A model generated the notes under the pieces. The model did not search any database. It had not been told where the DNA came from and saw only the letters and a list, made by a program, of their open reading frames with translations. Shown here piece by piece: positions 7,791 to 14,986 of a stretch of 64,000 nucleotides of DNA. The stretch's first letter is position 1. Each line of letters opens with the position of its first letter. The DNA comes from an uncultured Oscillospiraceae bacterium (lineage in GTDB: Bacteria; Bacillota; Clostridia; Oscillospirales; Oscillospiraceae), in contig CANRBG010000005.1 of assembly GCA_947628805.1 (NCBI GenBank), forward strand, positions 1 through 64,000, read 5' to 3'. The translations under genes were made by a program, and so were the position numbers.

Positions 7791-8393
7791 TCAGCTCATG
7801 CGCCGGCGGATGTGGAAGCACAGCACCACCAATATCTCCGCCGGGATCAGGATCAAAAATAGCTGCCAGGGCCGCTTGGGAAGCAAGAACAAGAATACCA
7901 ACGTCACCAGCGTGGCTACCAGCAGCATGACGATGATCATGTTGTGCCGGCCCTTGTTCCAGACGGAGTTGAGCACCAGCAGCGTGATCAGCGATACCGG
8001 CACCGCACAGGCGAAGATCAGCCACAGGACCTGGTCCAGCACCAGCCAGCAGGTCACGAACATGATCACCGCCATGGTCCAGATGCCCATGATGGCCACC
8101 ATGGTCACCACCCGGCTGCTGAAGGTGGGGGCGTTGGCCTTTTCCTGGGCCCGGGCCCGCTCCACCGGATCCTGCCACTGATCGTCGCTGTGCAGCAGCT
8201 CGTCCACCGTCAGACCGTAGATCTCCGCCAGCCTCGTCAGGATATAGGCGTCCGGGATGGACTCGCCCCGCTCCCATTTGGAGACGGTCTTGTCGGAGTA
8301 GTTGAGCTTTTCCCCCAGCTCCGCCTGGGTCATGCCCGCCGCCTGACGCAGCTTGATCAGGTTGCTGGCTACGATCAGCTTCAGCTCGTCCAT
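7791..8393 (-). CDS. XRE-family HTH regulator with membrane segments
   Basis: Residues 1-70 form a Cro/C1-type helix-turn-helix (IKLRQAAGMTQAELGEKLNYSDKTVSKWERGESIP). From about residue 95 there are three to four hydrophobic segments, so the DNA-binding domain is tethered to the membrane. The family usually responds to envelope signals or controls adjacent exporters, but no obvious target lies next to it apart from the lipid kinase gene upstream. AAAGGAGGCGGCGGT precedes the ATG. A separate promoter overlaps the end of the upstream kinase gene. Confidence 0.88.
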   Translation of the reverse strand: MDELKLIVASNLIKLRQAAGMTQAELGEKLNYSDKTVSKWERGESIPDAYILTRLAEIYGLTVDELLHSDDQWQDPVERARAQEKANAPTFSSRVVTMVAIMGIWTMAVIMFVTCWLVLDQVLWLIFACAVPVSLITLLVLNSVWNKGRHNMIIVMLLVATLVTLVFLFLLPKRPWQLFLILIPAEILVVLCFHIRRRMS

Positions 8394-8427
8394 ACCGCCG
8401 CCTCCTTTCGTCTGGCCTATAGCAGCT

Positions 8428-9327
8428 TTATTTTACCATACCGGCCGCTGTTTCGCAAGCGGCGGCGGCCCGGATGGTCTTGACCGCCCGAAAGCCGGAT
8501 ACCCGGCCCAGGGGCTCCCCGTCCATATTCAGGGACCCGGGGGCCTCGAAACGGACAGAGATGTCGTTTCCGAAGCGCACGTCGCACTGCTTCATCTTCA
8601 CGTGTCCGCCCCAGTAGACCTTGGCAAGATGCAGCAGGACCGTGCCCCGGGTGAGGCTGTGCAGCACCACGCAGCAGAGCTTGCCGCCGGTCCGGTCCTG
8701 GTCCGGGGCCAGCTTCATGCCGCCGCCCACATACCGGCCGTTGAAGGCGGAGGCCACCCACACGTTCTCATAGGTCTTGGCGACCCCGTCCACGGTGACC
8801 GTGGCCTTGGCCGGGTGAAAGTCCCGCAGCACCAGCCGCAGGGCCAGGGCGATATAGTTCACAGGCTGGCCCAGCCGGGCCTTTTCCTGCTCTCCCAGCT
8901 CGCAGACCTGGCCGTCCAGGCCGAAGCTGGCGTTGTTGAGGAAATACTGCCGCTGGCCGCCCGCCGGCTCGGCGGTGGGCAGGTCCCGCAGATACTCGTT
9001 CAGGCGGACCATCTTCTCCCCGGACTTACCCGCCACGTCCCGGAGGAAGTCGTTGCCGGTGCCCATGCGCCACAGATAGACCGGCGCGGCGGGGACCTGA
9101 CCGGCCAGAGCGTTGATGAGGTAGTGCAGCGTGCCGTCGCCGCCGCAGACGATGGCCTCATCCTCCGCGCCCAGGCCCATCAGCAGCGCCGCCTCATCCT
9201 CCTTGGTCACGTCCACCAGCTCCGGGGTCTGGTCCCTGTCCCGGGGTCCCGCGGCGGCCAATACGTCGTCCAGGCCATCCGTGCCATGACCGTTGTTGGC
9301 CAGGGGATTGTACAGGATATATGTCAT
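8428..9327 (-). CDS. diacylglycerol kinase-family lipid kinase
   Basis: The 299-residue protein has the nucleotide-binding signature AIVCGGDGTLHYLINAL at about residues 76-92 and the substrate-side MGTGNDFLRDV at about 108-118. N-terminal YILYNPLANNGHG is the usual family opening. These YegS/DagK-type soluble enzymes phosphorylate diacylglycerol or related lipids at the inner membrane face. Length is normal. The product could be part of phosphatidate recycling; the exact lipid cannot be told. It lies directly upstream of the XRE gene. Confidence 0.9.
   Translation of the reverse strand: MTYILYNPLANNGHGTDGLDDVLAAAGPRDRDQTPELVDVTKEDEAALLMGLGAEDEAIVCGGDGTLHYLINALAGQVPAAPVYLWRMGTGNDFLRDVAGKSGEKMVRLNEYLRDLPTAEPAGGQRQYFLNNASFGLDGQVCELGEQEKARLGQPVNYIALALRLVLRDFHPAKATVTVDGVAKTYENVWVASAFNGRYVGGGMKLAPDQDRTGGKLCCVVLHSLTRGTVLLHLAKVYWGGHVKMKQCDVRFGNDISVRFEAPGSLNMDGEPLGRVSGFRAVKTIRAAAACETAAGMVK
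8430..8458 (-). promoter_or_regulatory. promoter of the XRE regulator gene
   Basis: TTGCGA and TAAAAT are 17 bases apart on the minus strand and overlap the last codons of the upstream lipid kinase gene. Confidence 0.6.
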
Positions 9328-9368
9328 GGCGTCTCGTCTCTCTTTCTCGGGCGTCCGCTTTTTGTATC

Positions 9369-9397
9369 ATTATATACGCATCCGCCCGATCCGTAAA
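9369..9397 (-). promoter_or_regulatory. promoter of lipid kinase gene
   Basis: A perfect TATAAT on the minus strand with TTTACG 17 bases upstream. Confidence 0.55.
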
Positions 9398-9499
9398 GAC
9401 CGTTGGCCGCTGCTGTCCGGTTTATGGGACTGAAAAACCGGTATCCTGATCATGCCGGGCGGGTGAGAAGAGCCCGGACGATAAAAGGAGGCGGCGAAC

Positions 9500-9625
9500 A
9501 TGCGTGGGTATTTTACAGCGGCTGGATTTTACGGACTGGTGGACGGGCGGTACATGCTCTTCGCCGGTGAGGCGGAGTATTACGAGTGGATGGAAACGAA
9601 CGAAAACGAGGCCGACGCCTCTTGA
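9500..9625 (+). CDS. small acidic protein, 41 residues, unknown function
   Basis: This ORF is too short for the supplied track. It starts with ATG nine bases after AAAGGAGG and ends in TGA at 9623. The product MRGYFTAAGFYGLVDGRY..AEYYEWMETN is aromatic-rich at the N-terminus and acidic at the C-terminus, with no signal peptide or membrane segment. Codon use looks like that of the neighbours and the ribosome site is excellent, so it is probably translated. Its stop codon overlaps the -35 box of the queuosine transporter promoter. Confidence 0.6.
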   Translation: MRGYFTAAGFYGLVDGRYMLFAGEAEYYEWMETNENEADAS

Positions 9626-9650
9626 CAAAAACACTTTTTTCATTTATAGT
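9622..9650 (+). promoter_or_regulatory. strong promoter for the preQ1-regulated transporter
   Basis: TTGACA and TATAGT with exactly 17 bases between them. Transcription should start near 9657 and run through the riboswitch. Confidence 0.85.
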
Positions 9651-9715
9651 ATGAAAGGTAAATTTCATACAGGTGAAATAGGGATTTCCTCCTGCGGAGG
9701 AGATACCTTTTCGGC

Positions 9716-9756
9716 AAGACAGTTCGTGACCATCCTGTCTTTAAACAAAACTACGG
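9716..9756 (+). ncRNA. preQ1-I riboswitch aptamer
   Basis: A 7-bp P1 stem (AAGACAG/CTGTCTT) closes the loop TTCGTGACCATC and is followed by an A-rich tail ending in AACTACGG. This is the arrangement of the class-I preQ1 aptamer, in which the tail folds back as a pseudoknot. The downstream gene is a queuosine precursor transporter, exactly the expected target. A terminator hairpin at 9774-9802 provides the expression platform. A separate stable hairpin (TCCTCC/GGAGGA) lies upstream at about 9686-9702. Confidence 0.85.
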
Positions 9757-9773
9757 CGAGGAAGAGAAGCGTT

Positions 9774-9802
9774 CCGGGGGCGTAGGCCCCCGGTTTTCTT
9801 TT
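9774..9802 (+). terminator. riboswitch-controlled attenuator
   Basis: CCGGGGGC pairs with GCCCCCGG around a four-base loop, then TTTTCTTTT. It lies between the preQ1 aptamer and the ribosome site of the transporter, so ligand binding probably sets read-through. Confidence 0.85.
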
Positions 9803-9819
9803 CCGGGAAGGACAATTGC

Positions 9820-10530
9820 ATGAATGAGCTCATTTTGGCCGCCTCGGTGGTATTCATCTTCGGGGCGGTGCTGGTGGCCTATCGTTTCTTCGGGGACGTG
9901 GGCCTGTACGGCATGACGGTGGCGGTGACCATCCTGTCCAACATCGAGGTGCTGATCCTGGTTGTGGCCTACGGCATGGAGCAGACTCTGGGCAACGTGC
10001 TGTTCGCGGCCACGTTCCTCATAACGGACATCCTCAGCGAGAATTCCGGCAAAAAGGCGGCCAATCGGGCGGTGTTTCTGGGTATTGGCGTGTCGGCGTT
10101 TTTCGTGGCGCTGACGTACAGCTGGATGCTGTACGAGCCGTCGGCAAGCGACTGGGCCATGCCCTCCATTCGGGCGATCTTCTCCACCACACCCCGGCTG
10201 GTGCTGGCTAGCATGAGCGTGTACGCGGTCAGCCAGCTGCTGGACGTGTGGCTCTACCACAAGTGGTGGGACTGGTCGGATAAAAAATTCGGGGATCACC
10301 GGCGGTTCCTCTGGCTGCGCAACAACGGCTCCACCCTCATAAGCCAGCTAGTGAACACGGCGCTTTTCAATCTGGGCGCTTTCGCCGGGGTGGAGGGGTA
10401 CGGCCCCCGGCTTCTGACCAGCATCATCCTGTCGGGCTACGCCATCTATGTGGCAACAAGCCTGTTGGATACCCCGGCGGTGTATCTGGCCCGGAAAATA
10501 CATGACAAAAAAGCGGCGGCCGCGGGCTGA
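9820..10530 (+). CDS. queuosine precursor transporter (VUT/YhhQ family)
   Basis: The 236-residue membrane protein has about six hydrophobic segments and the YhhQ-family features ATFLITDILSENSGKKAANRAV and YAVSQLLDVWLYHKWWDW. The family imports queuosine precursors such as preQ0 or preQ1. The preQ1-I riboswitch immediately upstream supports this. No queuosine synthesis genes are adjacent, which suggests a salvage lifestyle. GGGAAGGAC lies before the ATG. Two terminator hairpins follow. Confidence 0.93.
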   Translation: MNELILAASVVFIFGAVLVAYRFFGDVGLYGMTVAVTILSNIEVLILVVAYGMEQTLGNVLFAATFLITDILSENSGKKAANRAVFLGIGVSAFFVALTYSWMLYEPSASDWAMPSIRAIFSTTPRLVLASMSVYAVSQLLDVWLYHKWWDWSDKKFGDHRRFLWLRNNGSTLISQLVNTALFNLGAFAGVEGYGPRLLTSIILSGYAIYVATSLLDTPAVYLARKIHDKKAAAAG

Positions 10531-10581
10531 TCGACAGCCGTAGCGCGGCGGCGTCCTGCGGGGCGCGTTTCATCCTCATGC

Positions 10582-10607
10582 CTTTTTATTGCAGCGGCAA
10601 TAAAAAG
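10582..10607. terminator. bidirectional terminator hairpin
   Basis: CTTTTTATTGC pairs perfectly with GCAATAAAAAG; either strand ends in a T run. It separates the convergent transporter genes at 9820 and 10695. Confidence 0.7.
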
Positions 10608-10643
10608 AAGCCGCCCAGCCATAGCAGGGCGTGACCGGCGGAG

Positions 10644-10680
10644 CCGGGCAGGGCATTTGGCCCTGCCCGGTTTTTACTTT
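10644..10680 (+). terminator. terminator after the queuosine transporter gene
   Basis: CCGGGCAGGG pairs with CCCTGCCCGG and is followed by TTTTTACTTT on the plus strand. Confidence 0.75.
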
Positions 10681-10694
10681 ATATGGCCGTCCGC

Positions 10695-11462
10695 TTACCG
10701 AACTGTCTCCCGGGCAGGCAGGTAGACGGCTTTCAGGACCGCCCCCAGGCCCACGCCGCCGAGCATGTTGCCGATGGTGACCGGCAGCAGGTTTTTCAGA
10801 AAGAACGCGCTCCAGGTGAGCCCCTCCGGGGCCCCGCCGTAGCGCATGGCGGCAAAAAGTCCCGCGGGGATGAAAAACATATTGGCTACGCAGTGCTCGA
10901 ATCCGCACAGCACGAAGGCCGCCACCGGCAGATACAGGGCCAGCACCTTGCCCCCCGCGTCCCGGGCAGCCGCGGCCATCCACACCGCCGCGCACACCAG
11001 GATGTTACAGGCCACGCCCCGCAGCAGCGCGTCGGAAAAGGATAGGGCCGTCTTGGCCCCGGCGGTGGCCAGCAGGGTCTCGTAATAGGCCCCAAAGGTC
11101 CCGCCGCCCACCGTCAGCGCGGCGATCAGCACGGCCCCGGCCAGGTTGCCCGCGTACACAACCGCCCAGGCGGTGAAAAGCTGGGCCGGGGTGATGCGCC
11201 TTTCCAGGGCGGAGATGATCATAAGGTTGTTGCCGGTAAAAAGCTCGCTGCCCGCCAGGATCACCATGGCAAGCCCCGCCGGGAAGATGCAGGCCCCCGC
11301 CAGCTTGCCGGCCACCGCCGAGCCCACGGTGGAGGCCGCCCCCGCCAGGGCGATATAGACCCCCGCCAGCACGGCCAGCAGAAACATCCGTCCCTTGGGC
11401 AGGGTGGCCTTGGTATAGCCCAGCTCCACGTAGCTGGACGCTATCTCTTTCGGTGTGTTCAT
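10695..11462 (-). CDS. formate/nitrite transporter (FNT family)
   Basis: The 255-residue protein has six expected membrane helices and the FNT hallmarks. These include GSELFTGNNL in the second half-loop, AGNLAGAVL, the conserved His region FEHCVANMFFIPAGL, and a GNMLGG motif near the end. FNT channels move formate, nitrite, hydrosulfide or related small anions; the exact ion is not clear from sequence, though formate is the likely one in a fermenting clostridium. GGGAGGCGCCAT gives a good ribosome site. It is divergent from lysA. Confidence 0.92.
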   Translation of the reverse strand: MNTPKEIASSYVELGYTKATLPKGRMFLLAVLAGVYIALAGAASTVGSAVAGKLAGACIFPAGLAMVILAGSELFTGNNLMIISALERRITPAQLFTAWAVVYAGNLAGAVLIAALTVGGGTFGAYYETLLATAGAKTALSFSDALLRGVACNILVCAAVWMAAAARDAGGKVLALYLPVAAFVLCGFEHCVANMFFIPAGLFAAMRYGGAPEGLTWSAFFLKNLLPVTIGNMLGGVGLGAVLKAVYLPARETVR

Positions 11463-11512
11463 ATGGCGCCTCCCGGAAAAACTTGCAATCAGACCCCGCC
11501 TGGGGTAATATG

Positions 11513-11542
11513 TTGCATATTGGTCTGTGGAGCCAGTATAAC
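11513..11542 (+). promoter_or_regulatory. promoter of lysA
   Basis: TTGCAT and TATAAC with 18-base spacing, about 40 bases before the lysA start. Confidence 0.5.
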
Positions 11543-11581
11543 ATGTCAGGAAGAACCTGTCTATGGAAACGAGGAAGCGCG

Positions 11582-12880
11582 ATGCTGCATCAGACGAATC
11601 TCACGGTGAACGAGGCCGGCCACCTGGCGGTGGGCGGCGTGGATACGCTGGCTCTGGCCCGGGAATACGGCACGCCTTTGTACGTGCTGGACGAGGACAT
11701 GGTCCGGTCCCGGATGCGGGTCTATGTGCAGGCGGTCAAGGCCCACATGCGGGCCGGGAGCCTGCCCCTTTTCGCCAGCAAGGCCCTGTGCTGCAAGGCC
11801 CTGTGCCGGATGGCGAAGGAGGAGGGCATGGGTCTGGACGTGGTGTCCGCCGGGGAGCTGTACACCGCCCTGGCGGCGGAGGTCCCGGCGGAGAACATCT
11901 GCTTTCACGGCAACGCCAAGACGGAAGAGGATATCCGCTATGCTATCGCCTCCGGCGTGGGATATATCGCCGCGGACGGTGAGGAGGAGCTGGAGCGGAT
12001 CGACGCCCTGGCGGCCCGGTCCAGCGTCCGGCAGCGGGTGCTGCTGCGGGTGACCCCGGGCATCGACCCCCACACCTTCGCGGCGGTGAACACCGGGGTG
12101 GTGGACGTGAAATTCGGCGTGCCCATCCCCACGGGCCAGGCGTTGGAGGCCACGGTCCGGGCGTTGGAGATGGAGCACATCGACCTGGCGGGCTTTCACT
12201 GTCACATCGGCTCCCAGATCTTCGACGCGGGGCCTTTCTGCCTGACGGTGGACGTGATGCTGGACTTCCTGGACCAGGTGCGGGGCCGGACCGGGTATAC
12301 GGCGGAGCTGCTGAATCTGGGCGGCGGGTTCGCCGTGGCCTACGAGGAGGGGGAGACCGCCCCGGACTGCGGGGAGATGATCCGGCTGATGGCGGAGCGG
12401 CTGACGGAGCGGTGCGAACAGTACGATTACCCGCTGCCGGCGGTGATGCTGGAGCCGGGCCGGGACATCGTAGGGGCCGCGGGGGTGACGCTGTACACGG
12501 TGCAGAACGTCAAATCCGTCCCCGGCGGCCGGCATTACGTGGCCGTGGACGGGGGCATGGGGGACAATCCCCGGTACGCCCTGTACGGGGCCCGGCATAC
12601 CGCCCTGGTGGCGGATCGGGCCGGGGAGATACCGGACACGTCGGTGGTGCTGGCGGGCCGGTGCTGCGAGAGCGGCGACCTGATCGGCGAGAACGTGCCC
12701 TTGCACAGCCCCCGGCAGGGGGACACGGTGGCGGTGCTTGTGACGGGGGCCTATAACTATTCCATGGCCTCCAACTATAACCGGGTCCCCCGGCCCCCCA
12801 TCGTGGCGCTGAAAGACGGAAAGTCACGGCTGATCGTCCGCCGGGAGACGGTGGAGGATGTGGCCGCGCTGGATCTGTGA
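11582..12880 (+). CDS. lysA: diaminopimelate decarboxylase
   Basis: I start at ATG 11582, which follows GAGGAAG, giving 432 residues; the longer ORF start is in the promoter region. The fold-type III PLP barrel carries the Schiff-base lysine in PLFASKALCC, the FHCHIGSQI motif, the phosphate-binding LLNLGGGFAV, EPGRDIVGAAG, and the partner-subunit CESGD and AYNYSMASNYN motifs. It converts meso-diaminopimelate to lysine and so links wall precursor and lysine supply. The next gene overlaps its stop, so the two are coupled. Confidence 0.95.
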   Translation: MLHQTNLTVNEAGHLAVGGVDTLALAREYGTPLYVLDEDMVRSRMRVYVQAVKAHMRAGSLPLFASKALCCKALCRMAKEEGMGLDVVSAGELYTALAAEVPAENICFHGNAKTEEDIRYAIASGVGYIAADGEEELERIDALAARSSVRQRVLLRVTPGIDPHTFAAVNTGVVDVKFGVPIPTGQALEATVRALEMEHIDLAGFHCHIGSQIFDAGPFCLTVDVMLDFLDQVRGRTGYTAELLNLGGGFAVAYEEGETAPDCGEMIRLMAERLTERCEQYDYPLPAVMLEPGRDIVGAAGVTLYTVQNVKSVPGGRHYVAVDGGMGDNPRYALYGARHTALVADRAGEIPDTSVVLAGRCCESGDLIGENVPLHSPRQGDTVAVLVTGAYNYSMASNYNRVPRPPIVALKDGKSRLIVRRETVEDVAALDL

Positions 12881-13524
12881 TGAAGACGACGGCGATCCTG
12901 GGCTATGAAGAGCGGGTGACCAACTATGCGGCCGCCCTGGAGGCGGTGGGGCTGCGGCCGGTGGTGACGCTCTCGACCGCAGAGGCGGAAGACTGCGCCG
13001 GTCTGCTGCTGCCGGGCGGCGGGGATATAGACCCGGCCCGGTTCGGCCAGGTCAACGCCGGCTCCCGGGACATCGACCCCCGGCTGGACGAGGCGCAGCT
13101 GAAGATCCTGGAGGTCTTTGTCCGGTCGGGCCGGCCCGTGCTGGGCATCTGCCGGGGCCACCAGGTGGTGAACGTGGGTCTGGGAGGCGACCTTATCCAG
13201 GACCTGCCCACGGCGGCGGACCACGTGGCCTATGACCATGTGGACAGCGTGCACCCGACGGAGAACCGGCCGGGTAGCCTGCTGCATGCGCTGTACGGGG
13301 CAAAGATGACCGTCAACAGCTCCCACCATCAGGGACTGGGGCGTATGGGGACGGGCCTGCGGGCCGTGTCCTTTGCTCCGGACGGGACTGTGGAGGCGGC
13401 GGAGCACAGGAGCCTGCCCATTTTGACGGTCCAATTCCATCCAGAGCGGATGGCGTTCCGCTTCGCCCGGCCGGAGGTAGCCGACGGACAGCGGATATTT
13501 GAGTGGTTCAAGAGTCAATTGTAA
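12880..13524 (+). CDS. gamma-glutamyl-gamma-aminobutyrate hydrolase-like class I glutamine amidotransferase (peptidase C26)
   Basis: The 214-residue product has a class I amidotransferase triad: nucleophile Cys in PVLGICRGHQVVNV and the HPE pair in VQFHPERM. The pocket motif LLLPGGGDIDPARFG is typical of PuuD-like enzymes that cleave gamma-glutamyl amides. The ATG overlaps the lysA stop by one base, so translation is coupled. That coupling may mean the real substrate is a gamma-glutamyl compound linked to lysine or wall metabolism. The family assignment is firm; the substrate is not. Confidence 0.87.
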   Translation: MKTTAILGYEERVTNYAAALEAVGLRPVVTLSTAEAEDCAGLLLPGGGDIDPARFGQVNAGSRDIDPRLDEAQLKILEVFVRSGRPVLGICRGHQVVNVGLGGDLIQDLPTAADHVAYDHVDSVHPTENRPGSLLHALYGAKMTVNSSHHQGLGRMGTGLRAVSFAPDGTVEAAEHRSLPILTVQFHPERMAFRFARPEVADGQRIFEWFKSQL

Positions 13525-13530
13525 AATAGA

Positions 13531-13566
13531 ACGGCCAGCGGTCGCAGTACCGCTGGCTGTTTTTTG
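13531..13566 (+). terminator. terminator of the lysA operon
   Basis: GCCAGCGGT/ACCGCTGGC with a six-base loop, followed by GTTTTTTGC. Confidence 0.85.
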
Positions 13567-13584
13567 CGCTCTATCTGAGTGTCG

Positions 13585-13669
13585 GAGCCAGTCCGAAAGT
13601 ATCCCTCGCCCGCACAGTTTCGCTACGCTCAACACCATGCGGGTCGAGGGACACTTCCGGTCCTGGCTC
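13585..13669. repeat. long imperfect intergenic hairpin
   Basis: The arms 13585-13614 and 13638-13669 pair over about 28 of 31 positions (GAGCCAG..TCCCTCG..CCGCA). The loop carries TTTCGCTACGCTC. It stands between convergent genes, after the lysA-operon terminator. The loop core resembles that of helix A in the repeats at 28628, 31958 and 33595. Confidence 0.65.
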
Positions 13670-13706
13670 TCAAACTTTTGGTGCCTGGGCACCCGCTCGA
13701 CAGGGC

Positions 13707-14972
13707 TTACTCCCGTCTCAACGCGTCGATGGGGTTCAGATTGGCGGCCTTGATGGCGGGGATCATGCCGAAGATCACGCCGATGAGCGTGGAGAACAGC
13801 ACCGCCACCGCGATGGCGGGATAGCTGACCGCCGAGGGGGTGCCCATGGCGGAGGCGATGAACCGGCTCAGGCCCACTCCAGCGGCCACCCCCAGCATGC
13901 CGCCGATGCTGGTCAGGGCGGCGGCCTCCGTGAGGAATTGCCACAAAATGCGCCGCTTGCGGGCCCCGATGGCCTTTTTCAGGCCGATCTCCCGGGTGCG
14001 TTCGGTGACGGTCACCAGCATGATGTTCATCACGCCGATGCCGCCCACCAGAAGCGAGATACCCGCGATCCACAGAAGCTGGTTGTTGGTGGCGTTGGAC
14101 AGCTCCTGTATCTTGGCGGCCTGCTCCATCAGATCGTCGCTCTGGTAGGCGAAGCCATTTTGCGCCGCGTCGGCAGATATCTGGCTGGCGGTGAGAAGGT
14201 CCTCCGCCTGCTGGCCGATGCGGGTCATGTCGTCGGTGCTGGCGGCTTTCAGGATCACGCCCTGGGGCTCGTCGAACCGGTAGACGATGGGCCAGTCGGC
14301 CAGGGGGATGAACACCCTGCCGCTGGAGCTATCGCCGTAGTACATCTCATAATCTCGATATGTGTCGATGACGTACTCGCCGGCGGCGGCCCGGTCCGCC
14401 ACGCCCACTATGGTGAAGGGCTCGCCCCGGATCTCCAACATCTCCCCCAGAGGGCTGGCGCCGCCGAACAGGGCGGCGGCCGCCGTTCCGTCCAGGATAG
14501 CCACCTTGCGGAATTTGGCGAAATCCTCCGGCAAAAATCCCCGGCCCGCCGCGCGCCGGTAGCCGGCGGCGGCGAAATAGTTTTCGTCCACTCCGTAGAG
14601 ATAGCCGGACCACGCGGCGTTGCCATAGCACACGGAGCTGTCGTAGATCTGCCGGACGGAGAACAGGCTGGCCGCCACCACGTTGTCCAATCCGGCCAGT
14701 TCTTGCAGCGTCTCGTCGGAGACGGGCGCGACCCCCTCCGGGGCCCCCTGCCAGGACATGTCGTAGGCAGAGCCGTTCTGGCTCAGCTGGACTGTCACCG
14801 CGTTGGTGCCGGAGCCGATCAGGCTCTCTTTGATCTGGTCGTTGGTGCCCTTGATGGTAGACACGATGGTGATGATGGAGGCGATGCCGATGATGATGCC
14901 CAGCATGGTCAGAAACGACCGCAGCTTGTGACCCCAGATGCCCTGGAAAGCCAGGGATATATTTTCAAGCAT
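13707..14972 (-). CDS. MacB/FtsX-type ABC transporter permease
   Basis: I use ATG 14972 (421 residues), preceded by GGGAGGCGACGC. The N-terminal helix (LRSFLTMLGIIIGIASIITIVS) is followed by a large extracytoplasmic MacB_PCD domain of about 230 residues and three C-terminal helices in the FtsX domain. Conserved NIMLVTVTERTREIGLKKAIGARKRRI marks the cytoplasmic coupling loop. It is the last gene of a four-gene export operon with an ATPase and two HlyD-like adaptors, so it should form a tripartite pump that expels peptides or drugs. It ends in ALRRE, typical of the family. Confidence 0.92.
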   Translation of the reverse strand: MLENISLAFQGIWGHKLRSFLTMLGIIIGIASIITIVSTIKGTNDQIKESLIGSGTNAVTVQLSQNGSAYDMSWQGAPEGVAPVSDETLQELAGLDNVVAASLFSVRQIYDSSVCYGNAAWSGYLYGVDENYFAAAGYRRAAGRGFLPEDFAKFRKVAILDGTAAAALFGGASPLGEMLEIRGEPFTIVGVADRAAAGEYVIDTYRDYEMYYGDSSSGRVFIPLADWPIVYRFDEPQGVILKAASTDDMTRIGQQAEDLLTASQISADAAQNGFAYQSDDLMEQAAKIQELSNATNNQLLWIAGISLLVGGIGVMNIMLVTVTERTREIGLKKAIGARKRRILWQFLTEAAALTSIGGMLGVAAGVGLSRFIASAMGTPSAVSYPAIAVAVLFSTLIGVIFGMIPAIKAANLNPIDALRRE

Positions 14973-14986
14973 ATGCGTCGCCTCCC

